From assembly GCF_024213555.1 (NCBI RefSeq), contig NZ_JANAVO010000001.1, positions 2,542,001 through 2,606,000 on the forward strand: a stretch of 64,000 nucleotides of DNA, written 5' to 3'. The translations under genes and the position numbers were made by a program. Positions 52,250-62,216 of this stretch are shown here, piece by piece (positions within the stretch are counted from its first letter, which is position 1; each line of letters starts with the position of its first letter). This DNA comes from Allokutzneria sp. A3M-2-11 16 (GTDB lineage Bacteria; Actinomycetota; Actinomycetes; Mycobacteriales; Pseudonocardiaceae). A model generated the notes under the pieces. That model saw only the letters and a list, made by a program, of their open reading frames with translations. It was not told the origin of the DNA and ran no database searches.

Positions 52250-53117
52250 GCGTGGCGGCCAGCTCCGCCGCCAGGGTGCCGTCCGGGTCCAGATCCGGGT
52301 CGAACACGGTGACCTCGACACCCAGGCAGTTCGGGGCTTTGACAAGGCCCGACAACAGTTCCGCGAGTTCGGAGTGCTCCAGGCCGCCCGGGTCCGGGCT
52401 GTCAACGGCGGGCATCACCGCGGCGTCCAGGATGTCGACGTCGAGGTGCACCCAGAAGCCGTCCAGCCGGTCGAGCCGTTCACGCGCCCACTCCGCGCTC
52501 CGCGCCGCGCCCGCCGACCGGATCTCCGAGGCCGTGCGGACCAGGATGTCGGTGCTCGCCAGCTCCTCCAGGTCCTCGTCGTTGTCGCGGATTCCCATCA
52601 GCACCACGGAGTCGTCGGCGAAGAGCGCGCCCGCTCCGTCCACATTGGACAAATCGGCCTGTCCGCGTCCGGTCGCGAGCGCGAGCGCTTCGCCCGCGGC
52701 AGCGCCCACGTGCTCGGAGTTGCCGGGATGGCGGAAGTCGGAGTGCCCGTCCAGGTAGACCAGGCCCGCGCCGCGCACGTGACGGCGCGCGGCGGCTCCG
52801 GTGCCGAGCAGGATGCCGCAGTCGCCACCGAGGACCACCGGAAAGCGGCCTGAGTCGAGCAGTTCGCCGACCCGTGCGGCCAGCCGGTCGGCGTAGGCGG
52901 CGATCTGCGCCGCGTGGAAGACCCCGTCGCCCGGCTGCCAGTCCGCTCGGTCGTACCGCGGCGCGACCAGGTGCCCCGCGTCCTCCGCGTCGAGGCGGTC
53001 CAGCAGCCCGGCCTCGCGCAGGGCTCCGGGCGCCTTGGCGGTGCCGGGCACGGTTCCCGGTTTCGGCGGGCGGAGGCCGAGGTTCGACGGGGCGTCCAGC
53101 ACGGCGACGGTCCTCAT
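52221..53117 (-). CDS. Arginase/agmatinase-family (ureohydrolase) protein
   Basis: A 298-residue ureohydrolase-fold protein. Manganese-ligand motifs are visible: PVVLGGDCGILLG (GGDH-type motif with Cys in place of His), LVYLDGHSDFR (DxHxD), and VHLDVDILD (DxDxxD). Members hydrolyse arginine, agmatine, formiminoglutamate or related guanidines. The first ligand, usually His in GGDH, is Cys here, so metal binding may differ and activity on arginine is uncertain. ATG 53117; divergent from the DUF2975 gene. Convergent 3' overlap with the MFS gene. Confidence 0.8.
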   Translation of the reverse strand: MRTVAVLDAPSNLGLRPPKPGTVPGTAKAPGALREAGLLDRLDAEDAGHLVAPRYDRADWQPGDGVFHAAQIAAYADRLAARVGELLDSGRFPVVLGGDCGILLGTGAAARRHVRGAGLVYLDGHSDFRHPGNSEHVGAAAGEALALATGRGQADLSNVDGAGALFADDSVVLMGIRDNDEDLEELASTDILVRTASEIRSAGAARSAEWARERLDRLDGFWVHLDVDILDAAVMPAVDSPDPGGLEHSELAELLSGLVKAPNCLGVEVTVFDPDLDPDGTLAAELAATLSAGLALRP

Positions 53118-53155
53118 GCGAACCACCGTAGCAACTACGGCGGTTACTGGCGAAG

Positions 53156-53190
53156 CATATCGACAAGCGATACCATCGTTTTTCGATATG
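53156..53190. promoter_or_regulatory. Probable operator of the DUF2975-XRE pair
   Basis: CATATCGA (53156-53163) and TCGATATG (53183-53190) form a perfect outer inverted repeat; CGAT-ACC-ATCG (53168-53178) nests inside. It lies just upstream of the ATG at 53206, across the expected promoter, and fits autoregulation by the small HTH protein encoded second in the operon. Confidence 0.6.
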
Positions 53191-53205
53191 GTCAGGGAGG
53201 AACGC

Positions 53206-53832
53206 ATGAGTGACCGCAAGAACCCGCTGAAGAACCCGGCGGAGCCAGCGACGTCGATCATCCAGCTGCTGCTGGTGTTCTGGGGCATCGGTGGCGTCGT
53301 GGGTGTCATCCTCGTCCTGACCGGCTCCGGCTCGTTCCTCTTCTTCGGAGCGGACCACCTCTGTGTCGAGACCGGCGGCGTTACCAGTGTGGACGTGCCG
53401 GTGACGGGTCTGCGGCCGGAGGCGAGCGCGGTCAGCAACGAGATCCGATTCTGCGTCAGCCCCGGCACGGGCGAGCAACACTTCTTGTGGGGACTCGCGA
53501 ACGTGCCCAGCCTGCTCATGCAGCTCGTCGTGCTGTTGCTCGGCCTGCGCGTGGTGAACGCCATCCGGGACGGCGGCCTGCACACCTCGTTGACGGTGCG
53601 GCGGCTGCGGGTGCTCGGCTGGCTGCTGCTGGCCGGGTGCGTGGTGGTGAGCCTGGCCGAGGCCTTTGCCCGCAGCGGTTTCCTGGCGACCCTGTTCCCC
53701 TCCGGCTCGCCCTGGTTCGAGCAGTGGCACTTCCCGCTGTGGGCCGTCGTTCTCGGTTGTGTGCTGCTGTCGCTGGCGAGGATCATCCGCATCGGCAGCG
53801 AACTGGAGAAGGACCTCGAAGGGACGGTGTAG
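53206..53832 (+). CDS. DUF2975 membrane protein
   Basis: A 208-residue protein with four transmembrane segments: IIQLLLVFWGIGGVVGVILV, NVPSLLMQLVVLLLGLRVVN, VRRLRVLGWLLLAGCVVVSL and WAVVLGCVLLSLARIIRIGS. The order, with a soluble loop between the first two helices and a C-terminal RIGSELEKDLEGTV, is that of DUF2975 proteins, which are typically paired with a YozG-type XRE regulator as here. Function unknown. ATG 53206 has AGGGAGGAA upstream. Confidence 0.82.
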   Translation: MSDRKNPLKNPAEPATSIIQLLLVFWGIGGVVGVILVLTGSGSFLFFGADHLCVETGGVTSVDVPVTGLRPEASAVSNEIRFCVSPGTGEQHFLWGLANVPSLLMQLVVLLLGLRVVNAIRDGGLHTSLTVRRLRVLGWLLLAGCVVVSLAEAFARSGFLATLFPSGSPWFEQWHFPLWAVVLGCVLLSLARIIRIGSELEKDLEGTV

Positions 53833-54093
53833 GTGTTGTCGGACTCCGAGGCACACGGCGTCCGGGTGCATCTGGACCGGTTGCTCGCCGAGCGCGGGAT
53901 GACGCTGACCGAACTGGCCGAACGGGTCGGGGTGACCGTGGTGAACCTGTCCGTGCTGAAGAACGGCCGGGCGCGGGCGATCCGGTTCAGCACGCTCACC
54001 CGGCTGTGCGAGGTTCTGGACTGCCAGCCGGGCGACCTGCTCAGCCACGACGGCGGAGATGAAAGTCTGTCGGGAAATAACCTTTTGAATTAG
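53833..54093 (+). CDS. XRE/Cro-type helix-turn-helix regulator (YozG-like)
   Basis: An 86-residue DNA-binding protein: RVHLDRLLAERGMTLTELAE, then VNLSVLKNGRARAIRFSTLT and LCEVLDCQPGDLLSHDG, a textbook Cro/C1 helix-turn-helix with the C-terminal helix typical of YozG. The start GTG abuts the DUF2975 stop, so the two are one operon. It probably binds the ATATCGA repeats upstream of 53206. Confidence 0.86.
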   Translation: MLSDSEAHGVRVHLDRLLAERGMTLTELAERVGVTVVNLSVLKNGRARAIRFSTLTRLCEVLDCQPGDLLSHDGGDESLSGNNLLN

Positions 54094-54156
54094 CTCGAAG
54101 AACATATGGCGTGGGCGGCTTCGTGAACGCATGGTGACCAGGCACACTCTCTGGTC

Positions 54157-55548
54157 ATGTCCGAGACGACGTCGCCCAGCACGGCTGCTGCCGCCGCAGA
54201 CGGCCAACCGGAGCTGAAGCGGGCCATCGGCCCGAAACTGCTGTTGTTCTTCGTGATCGGTGACATCCTTGGCACCGGTGTGTACGCGCTGATGGGCGAT
54301 GTCGCAGGCCAGGTGGGTGGGGCGCTCTGGGTGCCGTTCCTGATCGCCTTCGTCGTCGCTTTCCTCACCGCGTTCAGCTACCTCGAACTGGTCGGGAAGT
54401 ATCCGAAGGCGGCGGGCGCCGCGCTCTACACCAACCGCGCCTTCCGCAAACCGTTCTTCACCTTCATGATCGCCTTCGCGGTGATGTGCTCCGGGATCAC
54501 CTCGGCCTCCTCGGCGGCCGTGGCCTTCGGCGGCACCTACCTCAAGGAGTTCGTGCAGACACCCGCCCCGTGGGTGGCGATCGGCTTCATCGCGCTGCTG
54601 GCGTTCATCAACTTCCGCGGTGTCGGGGAGTCGGTGAAGGCCAACGTGGTGCTCACCATCATCGAGCTCTCCGGCCTGGTGATCATCGTCGGCATCGGCA
54701 TCATGGCCGTCGCCAACGGCCAGGGCGACCCCGGGCGGCTGGTGGAGTTCAACACCGCCAACCAGAGCACGATGATCGCGATCACCTCGGCCACCTCGCT
54801 GGCCTTCTTCGCCATGGTCGGGTTCGAGGACTCGGTGAACATGGCCGAGGAGTGCCAGGACCCGGTCAAGATCTTCCCGCGGTCGATGCTGCTCGGCATG
54901 GCCATCGCGGGCTCGATCTACGTGATGGTGGCCGTCACCTCCTCGCTGCTGGTCCCGGCCGCCGGGCTGAAGGCGGCGGGCAGCGGCGCGCTGCTGGAGG
55001 TCGTCAAGGTCGGGGCGCCCGGCTTCCCGCTGGCGCTGTTCTCCTTCATCGGCCTGTTCGCGGTCGCCAACTCGGCGCTGATCAACATGCTGATGGCCAG
55101 CCGCCTCGTCTACGGCATGGCCAACGAGAAGATCATCCCGATGCCGTTCGCGCGGGTGCACCAGACGCGGCGCACCCCGTGGATCGCCATCGGCTTCACC
55201 AGCATCATCGCGGTGTTCCTGGTCGCCTTCGTCCCGCTCAAGGACCTCGGCGGCACCACCGCGCTGCTGCTGCTGATCGTCTTCACCGTGGTGAACATCG
55301 CCTGCCTGGTGCTGCGCAAGGAGAAGGCCGCGCACAAGCACTTCAGGGCGCCGACGATCGTGCCCGTCATCGGCGCGGTCACCTGCGCCTACCTGGCGCT
55401 GCCGTTCACCGGCCGGGCGCCGCAGCAGTACGCCCTCGCGGGCATCCTGCTCGGCATCGGCCTGCTGCTGTGGCTGGTCAACTGGTTCTTCTTCCGCCGC
55501 AAGCAGCACCTGAAGGCCGAGTTCGACGCTTCGGCACTGACCAAGTAA
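54157..55548 (+). CDS. APC-family amino-acid permease
   Basis: A 463-residue permease with 12 predicted helices. The first helix contains the broken GDILGTGVYALMGDVAG substrate loop (GxGxG-like) of the APC fold; helix 6 has AFFAMVGFEDSVNMAEECQDP, the consensus of cationic/neutral amino-acid transporters. Substrate not deducible. A 7-bp inverted repeat, TGACCAG (54135-54141) and CTGGTCA (54151-54157), overlaps the ATG and could be regulatory. Confidence 0.88.
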   Translation: MSETTSPSTAAAAADGQPELKRAIGPKLLLFFVIGDILGTGVYALMGDVAGQVGGALWVPFLIAFVVAFLTAFSYLELVGKYPKAAGAALYTNRAFRKPFFTFMIAFAVMCSGITSASSAAVAFGGTYLKEFVQTPAPWVAIGFIALLAFINFRGVGESVKANVVLTIIELSGLVIIVGIGIMAVANGQGDPGRLVEFNTANQSTMIAITSATSLAFFAMVGFEDSVNMAEECQDPVKIFPRSMLLGMAIAGSIYVMVAVTSSLLVPAAGLKAAGSGALLEVVKVGAPGFPLALFSFIGLFAVANSALINMLMASRLVYGMANEKIIPMPFARVHQTRRTPWIAIGFTSIIAVFLVAFVPLKDLGGTTALLLLIVFTVVNIACLVLRKEKAAHKHFRAPTIVPVIGAVTCAYLALPFTGRAPQQYALAGILLGIGLLLWLVNWFFFRRKQHLKAEFDASALTK

Positions 55549-55579
55549 GCGAGCTGAATCGTTTGCGTAGGCTGCCCCC

Positions 55580-56497
55580 ATGGGAGCGGGGCAGCCTACG
55601 GGCGAGCAGTTCGAGATCACCAACGGCGCCGCACGCGCCGTCCTCACCGAGGTCGGCGCGTGCCTTCGGGTTTTCGAAGTGGCCGGCGTCCCGTACGTGA
55701 CCAGTTTCGCTGAGACCGAAGCACCGCCGCTCTCGGCGGGACTGGTGCTCGCGCCGTGGCCGAACCGGGTGCGCGACGGCCGGTGGAGCTTCTACGGCGA
55801 GCCGCAGCAGCTGGAACTGAGCGAGCCCGCGCGCAACGTCGCCATCCACGGGCTGACCAGGACGATTCCCTGGCAGGTGGTGGAGCGCTCCACCGAGGCG
55901 ATCACCCTGGAAGTTCTCATCGACGGGCACCCCGGCTGGCCGGTGCCGATGCGTACCACCGTGCGCTACGCCCTGGACGCCGAGGGCGGCTTGACCGTCA
56001 CGCACACCATGCTCAACGTCGGCGACCGGAAGACCCCGTTCGGCGTCGGCGTGCACCCCTATCCTCGCGCGGGCCACGCCGCCGCGTACGAGTGCACCCT
56101 CCGGCTCGCCGCGCGCACCAACCTGCCGGTCGACCCGGATCGGTTGCTGCCCAACGGTCCGGTGGCCCCGCTCGACGGCGGCGAGTTCGACTTCCGGGAG
56201 CCGCGCAAGCTCGACGGGATGGTGCTCGACCACACCTACGGCGGCTGCGTCCCCGATGCGGACGGGATCATCCGGCACCACCTCGTCGGCCCGGACACCG
56301 GCGTGGAGATCTGGGCGGAGCCGGACTTCGGCTGGGTCCAGGTGTTCTCCACGACGGGCTTCCCCGGCACGTCCTCGGCGATCGCGGTGGAGCCGATGAC
56401 CTGTCCGACCGGTGCGCTCAACTCCGGCATCGACCTGCGCGAGCTGGAGCCGGGACAGGGCTGGTCCGGCAGCTGGGGACTGCGCCCGATGTCCTAG
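55580..56497 (+). CDS. Aldose 1-epimerase family protein
   Basis: A 305-residue beta-sandwich protein of the galactose mutarotase family. Visible active-site segments: LVLAPWPNRVRDGRW, NVAIHGLTR, GVGVHPYPRAG (catalytic His) and VEPMTCPTGALNSG (catalytic Glu). Family members interconvert alpha and beta anomers of sugars. TAGGCT (55568-55573) ends 6 nt before the ATG, so it is likely leaderless. A sugar-kinase (PfkB) gene follows two genes later. Confidence 0.87.
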   Translation: MGAGQPTGEQFEITNGAARAVLTEVGACLRVFEVAGVPYVTSFAETEAPPLSAGLVLAPWPNRVRDGRWSFYGEPQQLELSEPARNVAIHGLTRTIPWQVVERSTEAITLEVLIDGHPGWPVPMRTTVRYALDAEGGLTVTHTMLNVGDRKTPFGVGVHPYPRAGHAAAYECTLRLAARTNLPVDPDRLLPNGPVAPLDGGEFDFREPRKLDGMVLDHTYGGCVPDADGIIRHHLVGPDTGVEIWAEPDFGWVQVFSTTGFPGTSSAIAVEPMTCPTGALNSGIDLRELEPGQGWSGSWGLRPMS

Positions 56498-56569
56498 CCG
56501 GGCCAGCCCGATGTCGCGAACAGGTCAGATCGGGTTTCTCCGTTCGCTGGAAGCGGTTACCGTCCTGCC

Positions 56570-57787
56570 GTGGATGTCGCGATCACTGGTGGATATGTCG
56601 TGCCCGTCGCCGGGGAACCCATTGACGGCGCAACGGTGCTGGTCCAGAACGGGAAGATCACCGCGGTAGGCGCGGACGCCGACGTGGAGGTGCCCGACGG
56701 CGTCCCCGTCGTCGACGCCTCCGGCTCGTGGGTGCTGCCCGGCTTCGTCGAGGCGCACGCGCACATGGGCGTGCACGAGGAGGCCGAGGGCTGGGCCGGC
56801 CAGGACACGAACGAGATGACCGATCCGGTTGGCGCCAGGATGCGCGCGCTGGACGCGATCAACCCGGCCGACATGGGCTTCGCCGACGCGCTCTCCGGCG
56901 GCGTCACCACCGCGGTGGTCAAGCCGGGCTCCGGCAACCCGATCGGCGGCCAGACGGTGGCGCTGAAGTGCTGGGGCCGCACGGTCGACGAGATGCTGAT
57001 GGCCGAGCCGGTCAGCGTGAAGAGCGCGCTCGGCGAGAACCCGAAGCGGGTCTACGGCGACAAGAAGACGCTGCCGTCGACCCGGCAGGGCGTCGCCGCG
57101 GTGATCAGGGACGCGCTGACCAAGGCCCAGGACTACCGGGCGCGCAAGGCGCACGCGGCCGAGGAGAACAAGCCCTTCGAGCGGGACACCACGATGGAGG
57201 TGCTGGTCCGGGTGCTCGACGGCGAGCTGCCGTGGTGCCAGCACACCCACCGGCTCGACGACATCGCCACCGCGCTGCGGCTGGCCGACGAGTTCGGCTA
57301 CCGGCTGGTGATCAACCACGGCACCGAGGGGCACCTGATCGCCGACGTGCTGGCGGAGCGGGACATCCCGGTGATCATCGGTCCGCTGCTGACCGCGCGG
57401 TCGAAGGTGGAGCTGCGCAACCGCTCGCTGCGCAACCCCGGCCTGCTGGCCAAGGCGGGCGTGCGGATCGCGATCACCACCGATCACCCGGTCGTGCCGA
57501 TCCACTTCCTGGTCCACCAGGCCACCCTGTCGGTGAAGGAGGGCCTGGACCCGGACGTGGCGCTGCGCTCCATCACCACCAACCCGGCGGAGTTCATGGG
57601 GCTGGACGACCGCGTCGGCTCGCTCACGCCGGGCCTGGACGGCGACGTGGTGATCTGGTCCGGCGACCCGCTGGACGTGATGAGCCGCGCGCTCCAGGTC
57701 TTCATCCAGGGCCGCGAGGTCTACCACTACGACGCCGACCTCGGCGAGGGCGTCGTCACCGATCCGTTCCGCGGGAGCGCCCCGTGA
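56570..57787 (+). CDS. Amidohydrolase (imidazolonepropionase-like)
   Basis: A 405-residue metal-dependent amidohydrolase. N-terminal strand domain, then the metal site HxH in VEAHAHMGVHEE, further His in WCQHTHRLDD and VINHGTEGH, and the catalytic Asp in ITTDHPVVP. The C-terminal DRVGSLTPGLDGDVVIWSGD closes the fold, as in imidazolonepropionase-related and dipeptidase-like enzymes. Substrate unknown. TACCGT (56558-56563) ends 6 nt before the GTG. Its stop overlaps the PfkB kinase start (GTGA). Confidence 0.86.
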   Translation: MDVAITGGYVVPVAGEPIDGATVLVQNGKITAVGADADVEVPDGVPVVDASGSWVLPGFVEAHAHMGVHEEAEGWAGQDTNEMTDPVGARMRALDAINPADMGFADALSGGVTTAVVKPGSGNPIGGQTVALKCWGRTVDEMLMAEPVSVKSALGENPKRVYGDKKTLPSTRQGVAAVIRDALTKAQDYRARKAHAAEENKPFERDTTMEVLVRVLDGELPWCQHTHRLDDIATALRLADEFGYRLVINHGTEGHLIADVLAERDIPVIIGPLLTARSKVELRNRSLRNPGLLAKAGVRIAITTDHPVVPIHFLVHQATLSVKEGLDPDVALRSITTNPAEFMGLDDRVGSLTPGLDGDVVIWSGDPLDVMSRALQVFIQGREVYHYDADLGEGVVTDPFRGSAP

Positions 57788-58722
57788 TCGTGGTCGGCGG
57801 CGAGGCCCTCGTCGACCTCGTGCCCTCGCCCTCCGGTGAGTCCGCTGTGGAGGGTCTGCCCGCGCTGCTGCCGCGGCTGGGCGGCGGCCCGTACAACGTG
57901 GCGGTCGCGCTCGGCCGCCTCGGCAGCCGGGTGTCGTTCCTGTCCAGGGTGTCCACGGATTTCTTCGGCGACGCGCTGGTCGGGCGGCTCGAACAGTCCA
58001 CTGTGGACACCGGGCTGCTGCAACGCGGGGCCGAGCCGACCACGCTCGCCGTCGTCGGGCTGGCCGAGGACGGTTCCGCGCGCTACTCCTTCCACGTCGA
58101 GGGCACCGCGGACCGACTCGTCGCCGATCCCGGCCCGCTGCCGGAGGAGGTGCGGGCGGTTTCCTTCGGCACGCTCGGCATGGTGCTGGAGCCCGGCGCA
58201 TCCGCCTACGAGGCGGTGCTGCGGCGGGAGTCCGGGCGCGGGCGGTTCACCGTGCTCGACCCGAACATCCGCGCCGCGTTGATCACCGATCCGGCCGGCT
58301 ACCGGGAGCGCTTCCTGGGCTGGCTGCCGCACGTCGGGCTGCTCAAGCTCTCCGTGGAGGACGCCGCGTGGCTGGCCGACGCGGAGGACCCGTGGCCCGC
58401 GTTGCGGGAGTGGGCCGGAAAGGGGCCCGCGGGCGTCGTGGTCACGCTCGGCGGGGACGGACTGGCGATCCTCACGTCGGGCGGTGGTCTGGTCCGGGTG
58501 CCCGGCCAGCGGGTCGAGGTGGTGGACACCATCGGCGCCGGGGACACCGTGCACGCGGCGATCCTGCACTGGCTGGACACCGCGGGCGCGCTTTCCGCGG
58601 AATCGGCGCGGGAATTGCCGGACGAATCGTGGCGGGAAGCACTGGAATTCGCCGCGCGGGCGGCCGCGATCACCTGTTCCAGGGCCGGTGCGGAACCCCC
58701 CTGGGCGGACGAGCTGAAATAA
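57784..58722 (+). CDS. PfkB-family carbohydrate kinase
   Basis: A 312-residue ribokinase-fold kinase: signature 1 GGGPYNVAVALGRLGSRVSF, substrate loop EALVDLVPSP, anion hole and catalytic Asp in VDTIGAGDTVHAAIL (signature 2). Such kinases phosphorylate fructose, ribose, adenosine or related compounds; fructokinase-like is my best guess. It is translationally coupled to the amidohydrolase. A strong terminator follows. Confidence 0.88.
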   Translation: MIVVGGEALVDLVPSPSGESAVEGLPALLPRLGGGPYNVAVALGRLGSRVSFLSRVSTDFFGDALVGRLEQSTVDTGLLQRGAEPTTLAVVGLAEDGSARYSFHVEGTADRLVADPGPLPEEVRAVSFGTLGMVLEPGASAYEAVLRRESGRGRFTVLDPNIRAALITDPAGYRERFLGWLPHVGLLKLSVEDAAWLADAEDPWPALREWAGKGPAGVVVTLGGDGLAILTSGGGLVRVPGQRVEVVDTIGAGDTVHAAILHWLDTAGALSAESARELPDESWREALEFAARAAAITCSRAGAEPPWADELK

Positions 58723-58736
58723 CGAATGAACGTATT

Positions 58737-58774
58737 GCGGAGCCGGGAACGTCACGCGGAGTTCCCGGCTCCGC
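58737..58774. terminator. Strong hairpin terminator after the PfkB kinase
   Basis: A 14-bp perfect stem (GCGGAGCCGGGAAC at 58737-58750 with its complement at 58761-58774) and 10-nt loop, flanked by further complementary AACGT and ACGTT. Confidence 0.8.
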
Positions 58775-58782
58775 CACGTTCA

Positions 58783-59181
58783 GCGACCATCCGGGTGCGC
58801 GCCGCGAGTGCGACGCTTGCCGCCTGGGCGGGATGGTCGCCCGGATGGCGCAATCGTCACGACACCGTTGTCACTCCGGCCCGTCCGGGCGCTCGTCGGG
58901 CATTGGTCCAGCGCGTCCGCGCTCGTCACGGGGCCCTGACCGGTACAGATACCGTCCAGTAACCGTAAAGTGCGTGGTCTGAGCCACCAAATGCGGCGAA
59001 CCGGACCGTACGCGCGTTATGTGATACCTGTCCCAACTGCCCCGAGCGGGTAAGTCGAAGGCTGCCAAGAGGGCGGATCGCCTACTAGCTTGGAGTCTCC
59101 AGGACCCCAACGAGGCGGTGCTGCGGACGGACATCCCGACCGTTTTCCACCCGTCCTCGTCCAAGCGTGAGAGGGACTCGC
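58783..59181. other. Long upstream region of gltA, no gene seen
   Basis: About 400 bp without a convincing coding frame on either strand. GAGAGGGA lies before the gltA ATG. The length suggests a regulated promoter or long 5' UTR, but I could not identify a known box. Confidence 0.5.
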
Positions 59182-60513
<1,332 letters not shown>

Positions 60514-60544
60514 CCCTTCCCCACCCCCGCACTCCGCACTCCCC

Positions 60545-60584
60545 GAAACCCCGGCCCCGCACTCTCCACGCGGGCCGGGGTTTC
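60545..60584 (+). terminator. Terminator after gltA
   Basis: Arms GAAACCCCGGCCC (60545-60557) and GGGCCGGGGTTTC (60572-60584) pair perfectly over a 14-nt loop. The family 2 repeat element begins at the next base. Confidence 0.8.
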
Positions 60585-60647
60585 CCCGTTTCGTACTCTT
60601 GTCGGGATTTGGGAGCGCTCTTTTTCCCGTTATGAGTACGAAACGGG
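60585..60647. repeat. Inverted-repeat element, family 2, copy 2
   Basis: Two 22-bp arms (60585-60606, 60626-60647) sharing CCCGTTTCGTACTC and its complement; the right arm is identical to that of the copy at 37997-38018. The centre again has GGAGCGCTC and a T-run, and TCTCTAG follows the right arm. The left arm differs from copy 1 at four positions near its inner end. Confidence 0.85.
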
Positions 60648-60729
60648 AGATCTCTAGCTACATCGGCCGAGGTGGGGTGGGCGATGTGCGAGCTGAGCGC
60701 ATGGGTGGAGTGTAGCTGGGTACGGTTCT

Positions 60730-62058
60730 GTGGTGAGTGCGTCGATCTTGTGGTTCCGGCGGGACCTGCGGCTCGGAGATCATCCCGCGTTGGCGGAGGC
60801 GGGGCGTGGCGCCGGGCGGGTGTTGGCGCTCTACGTGTTGGACCCGCGGCTGTTGGGGGCCTCGGGAGCGCCGCGGCGGACCTTCCTCTACCGGTGCCTG
60901 CGTGAGCTGGACGAGCGGTTGGGCGGGCGGCTGCACGTGGTGCACGGTGACCCCACGGACGTGCTGCCCCGCGTGGTGCGGGAGTTCGAGGCGACGAGCG
61001 TGCACGTCTCCGCGGACGCCGGACCGTACGGGCGGGAGCGGGATGCCTTGGTGGAGAAGGCGATCGACGCGGAGTTCGTGCGCACGGGGTCGCCGTACGC
61101 GATCACTCCGGGGCGCGTGGTGAAGGGCGACGGCACTCCGTTCAAGGTGTTCACGCCGTTCTACCGAGCCTGGAAGGAGCACGGGTGGCGCGGCCCCGCG
61201 AAGATGTCCACTGTGGACTGGGTCGATCCGTCCACAAAGGACTGTATTCCGGAGGACGAGGACCTCGGCGGGATGACGTTGCCCGCGGCCGGTGAAGCCG
61301 AAGCGCGCCGGGCTTGGCGGAAGTTCCGGGAGGTGCGGGAGGACTACGCCGAGCACCGCGATCGCCCGGATCTCCCTGGTACGAGCCGGATGTCTCCGTA
61401 TCTGCGCTGGGGTTGCGTGCACCCGCGCACATTGCTCGCCGACCTCGGCGAGGAGGATGAGGCGTATCGGCGCGAGCTGGCGTTCCGGGACTTCTACGCC
61501 GATGTTCTTTGGCACCGCCCGGAAACCGCGCGGGAGAACTACGACCGCAAGTTCGACGCGATGCCCTACGACACCGGGGACGAGCTCTTCGAGGCTTGGT
61601 GTGCCGGGAAGACCGGATTTCCCATTGTGGACGCGGGAATGCGGCAGTTGCTCGCCGAGGGGTGGATGCACAACCGCGTGCGCATGATCGTCGCGAGTTT
61701 CCTGGCGAAGGACCTGCACCTGTGGTGGCGGCGCGGGGCGGCGCACTTCATGCGGCACCTGGTGGACGGCGATCTCGCGTCCAACCAGCACGGGTGGCAG
61801 TGGGCCGCGGGCACCGGCACGGACGCGTCGCCGTACTTCCGCGTGTTCAACCCGATCACGCAGGGGGAGAAGTTCGACCCCAACGGCGACTACGTCCGCA
61901 AGTACGTGCCGGAGCTGCGCGGGGTGCCCGGGAAGCACGTGCACCAGCCGTGGAGACTCGACGGCGGTGTGCCCCCGGGCTACCCGCCCCCGATCGTGGA
62001 CCACGCCGAGGAGCGCCTCGAAGCGTTGCGGCGCTACGACATCGTCAAAGCAACCTGA
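60730..62058 (+). CDS. phr: Deoxyribodipyrimidine photolyase
   Basis: A flavoprotein of about 442 residues that repairs UV-induced pyrimidine dimers with light. N-terminal antenna domain WFRRDLRLGDHPALAEAGRG; FAD-binding and DNA-contact motifs in the C-terminal half: TSRMSPYLRWGCVHPR, ELAFRDFYADVLWHRP, GFPIVDAGMRQLLAEGWMHN and GDLASNQHGWQWAAGTGTDA. The tryptophans of the electron-transfer chain region are present. TACGGT (60721-60726) ends 6 nt before GTG 60733, which may be the true leaderless start; GTG 60730 is one codon earlier. Confidence 0.92.
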   Translation: MVSASILWFRRDLRLGDHPALAEAGRGAGRVLALYVLDPRLLGASGAPRRTFLYRCLRELDERLGGRLHVVHGDPTDVLPRVVREFEATSVHVSADAGPYGRERDALVEKAIDAEFVRTGSPYAITPGRVVKGDGTPFKVFTPFYRAWKEHGWRGPAKMSTVDWVDPSTKDCIPEDEDLGGMTLPAAGEAEARRAWRKFREVREDYAEHRDRPDLPGTSRMSPYLRWGCVHPRTLLADLGEEDEAYRRELAFRDFYADVLWHRPETARENYDRKFDAMPYDTGDELFEAWCAGKTGFPIVDAGMRQLLAEGWMHNRVRMIVASFLAKDLHLWWRRGAAHFMRHLVDGDLASNQHGWQWAAGTGTDASPYFRVFNPITQGEKFDPNGDYVRKYVPELRGVPGKHVHQPWRLDGGVPPGYPPPIVDHAEERLEALRRYDIVKAT

Positions 62059-62070
62059 TCATCCGCCCAG

Positions 62071-62209
62071 CGGTTGGTGCGTCTTCAAGTCCACCCAACC
62101 CAGCCCCGCGCCATCGCAAACCGCCCCCAACCCTCGGACTCGGCCGGGGTTGGGGGCGGTTTGCGGTTGCTGGGGCGGGGGTCCGTGGTACTTGAAGACG
62201 CACCAACCG
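62071..62209. repeat. Long nested hairpin repeat (family 1, copy B)
   Basis: Outer arms of 20 bp pair perfectly (62071-62090, containing GGTTGGTGCGTCTTCAAGT, and 62190-62209). The inner core CGCAAACCGCCCCCAACCC (62115-62133) pairs perfectly with 62147-62165. It fills the space between the convergent photolyase and ABC permease genes, as copy A does at 12490-12600. Confidence 0.88.
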
Positions 62210-62216
62210 GGCTGGG

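Noticed and set aside
52480-55647. A minus-strand open frame of over 1000 codons
   Set aside because: It is antisense to several well-recognised genes (arginase family, DUF2975, XRE, amino-acid permease) and its composition is His/Arg/Gly/Asp rich, typical of a shadow frame in high-GC DNA.
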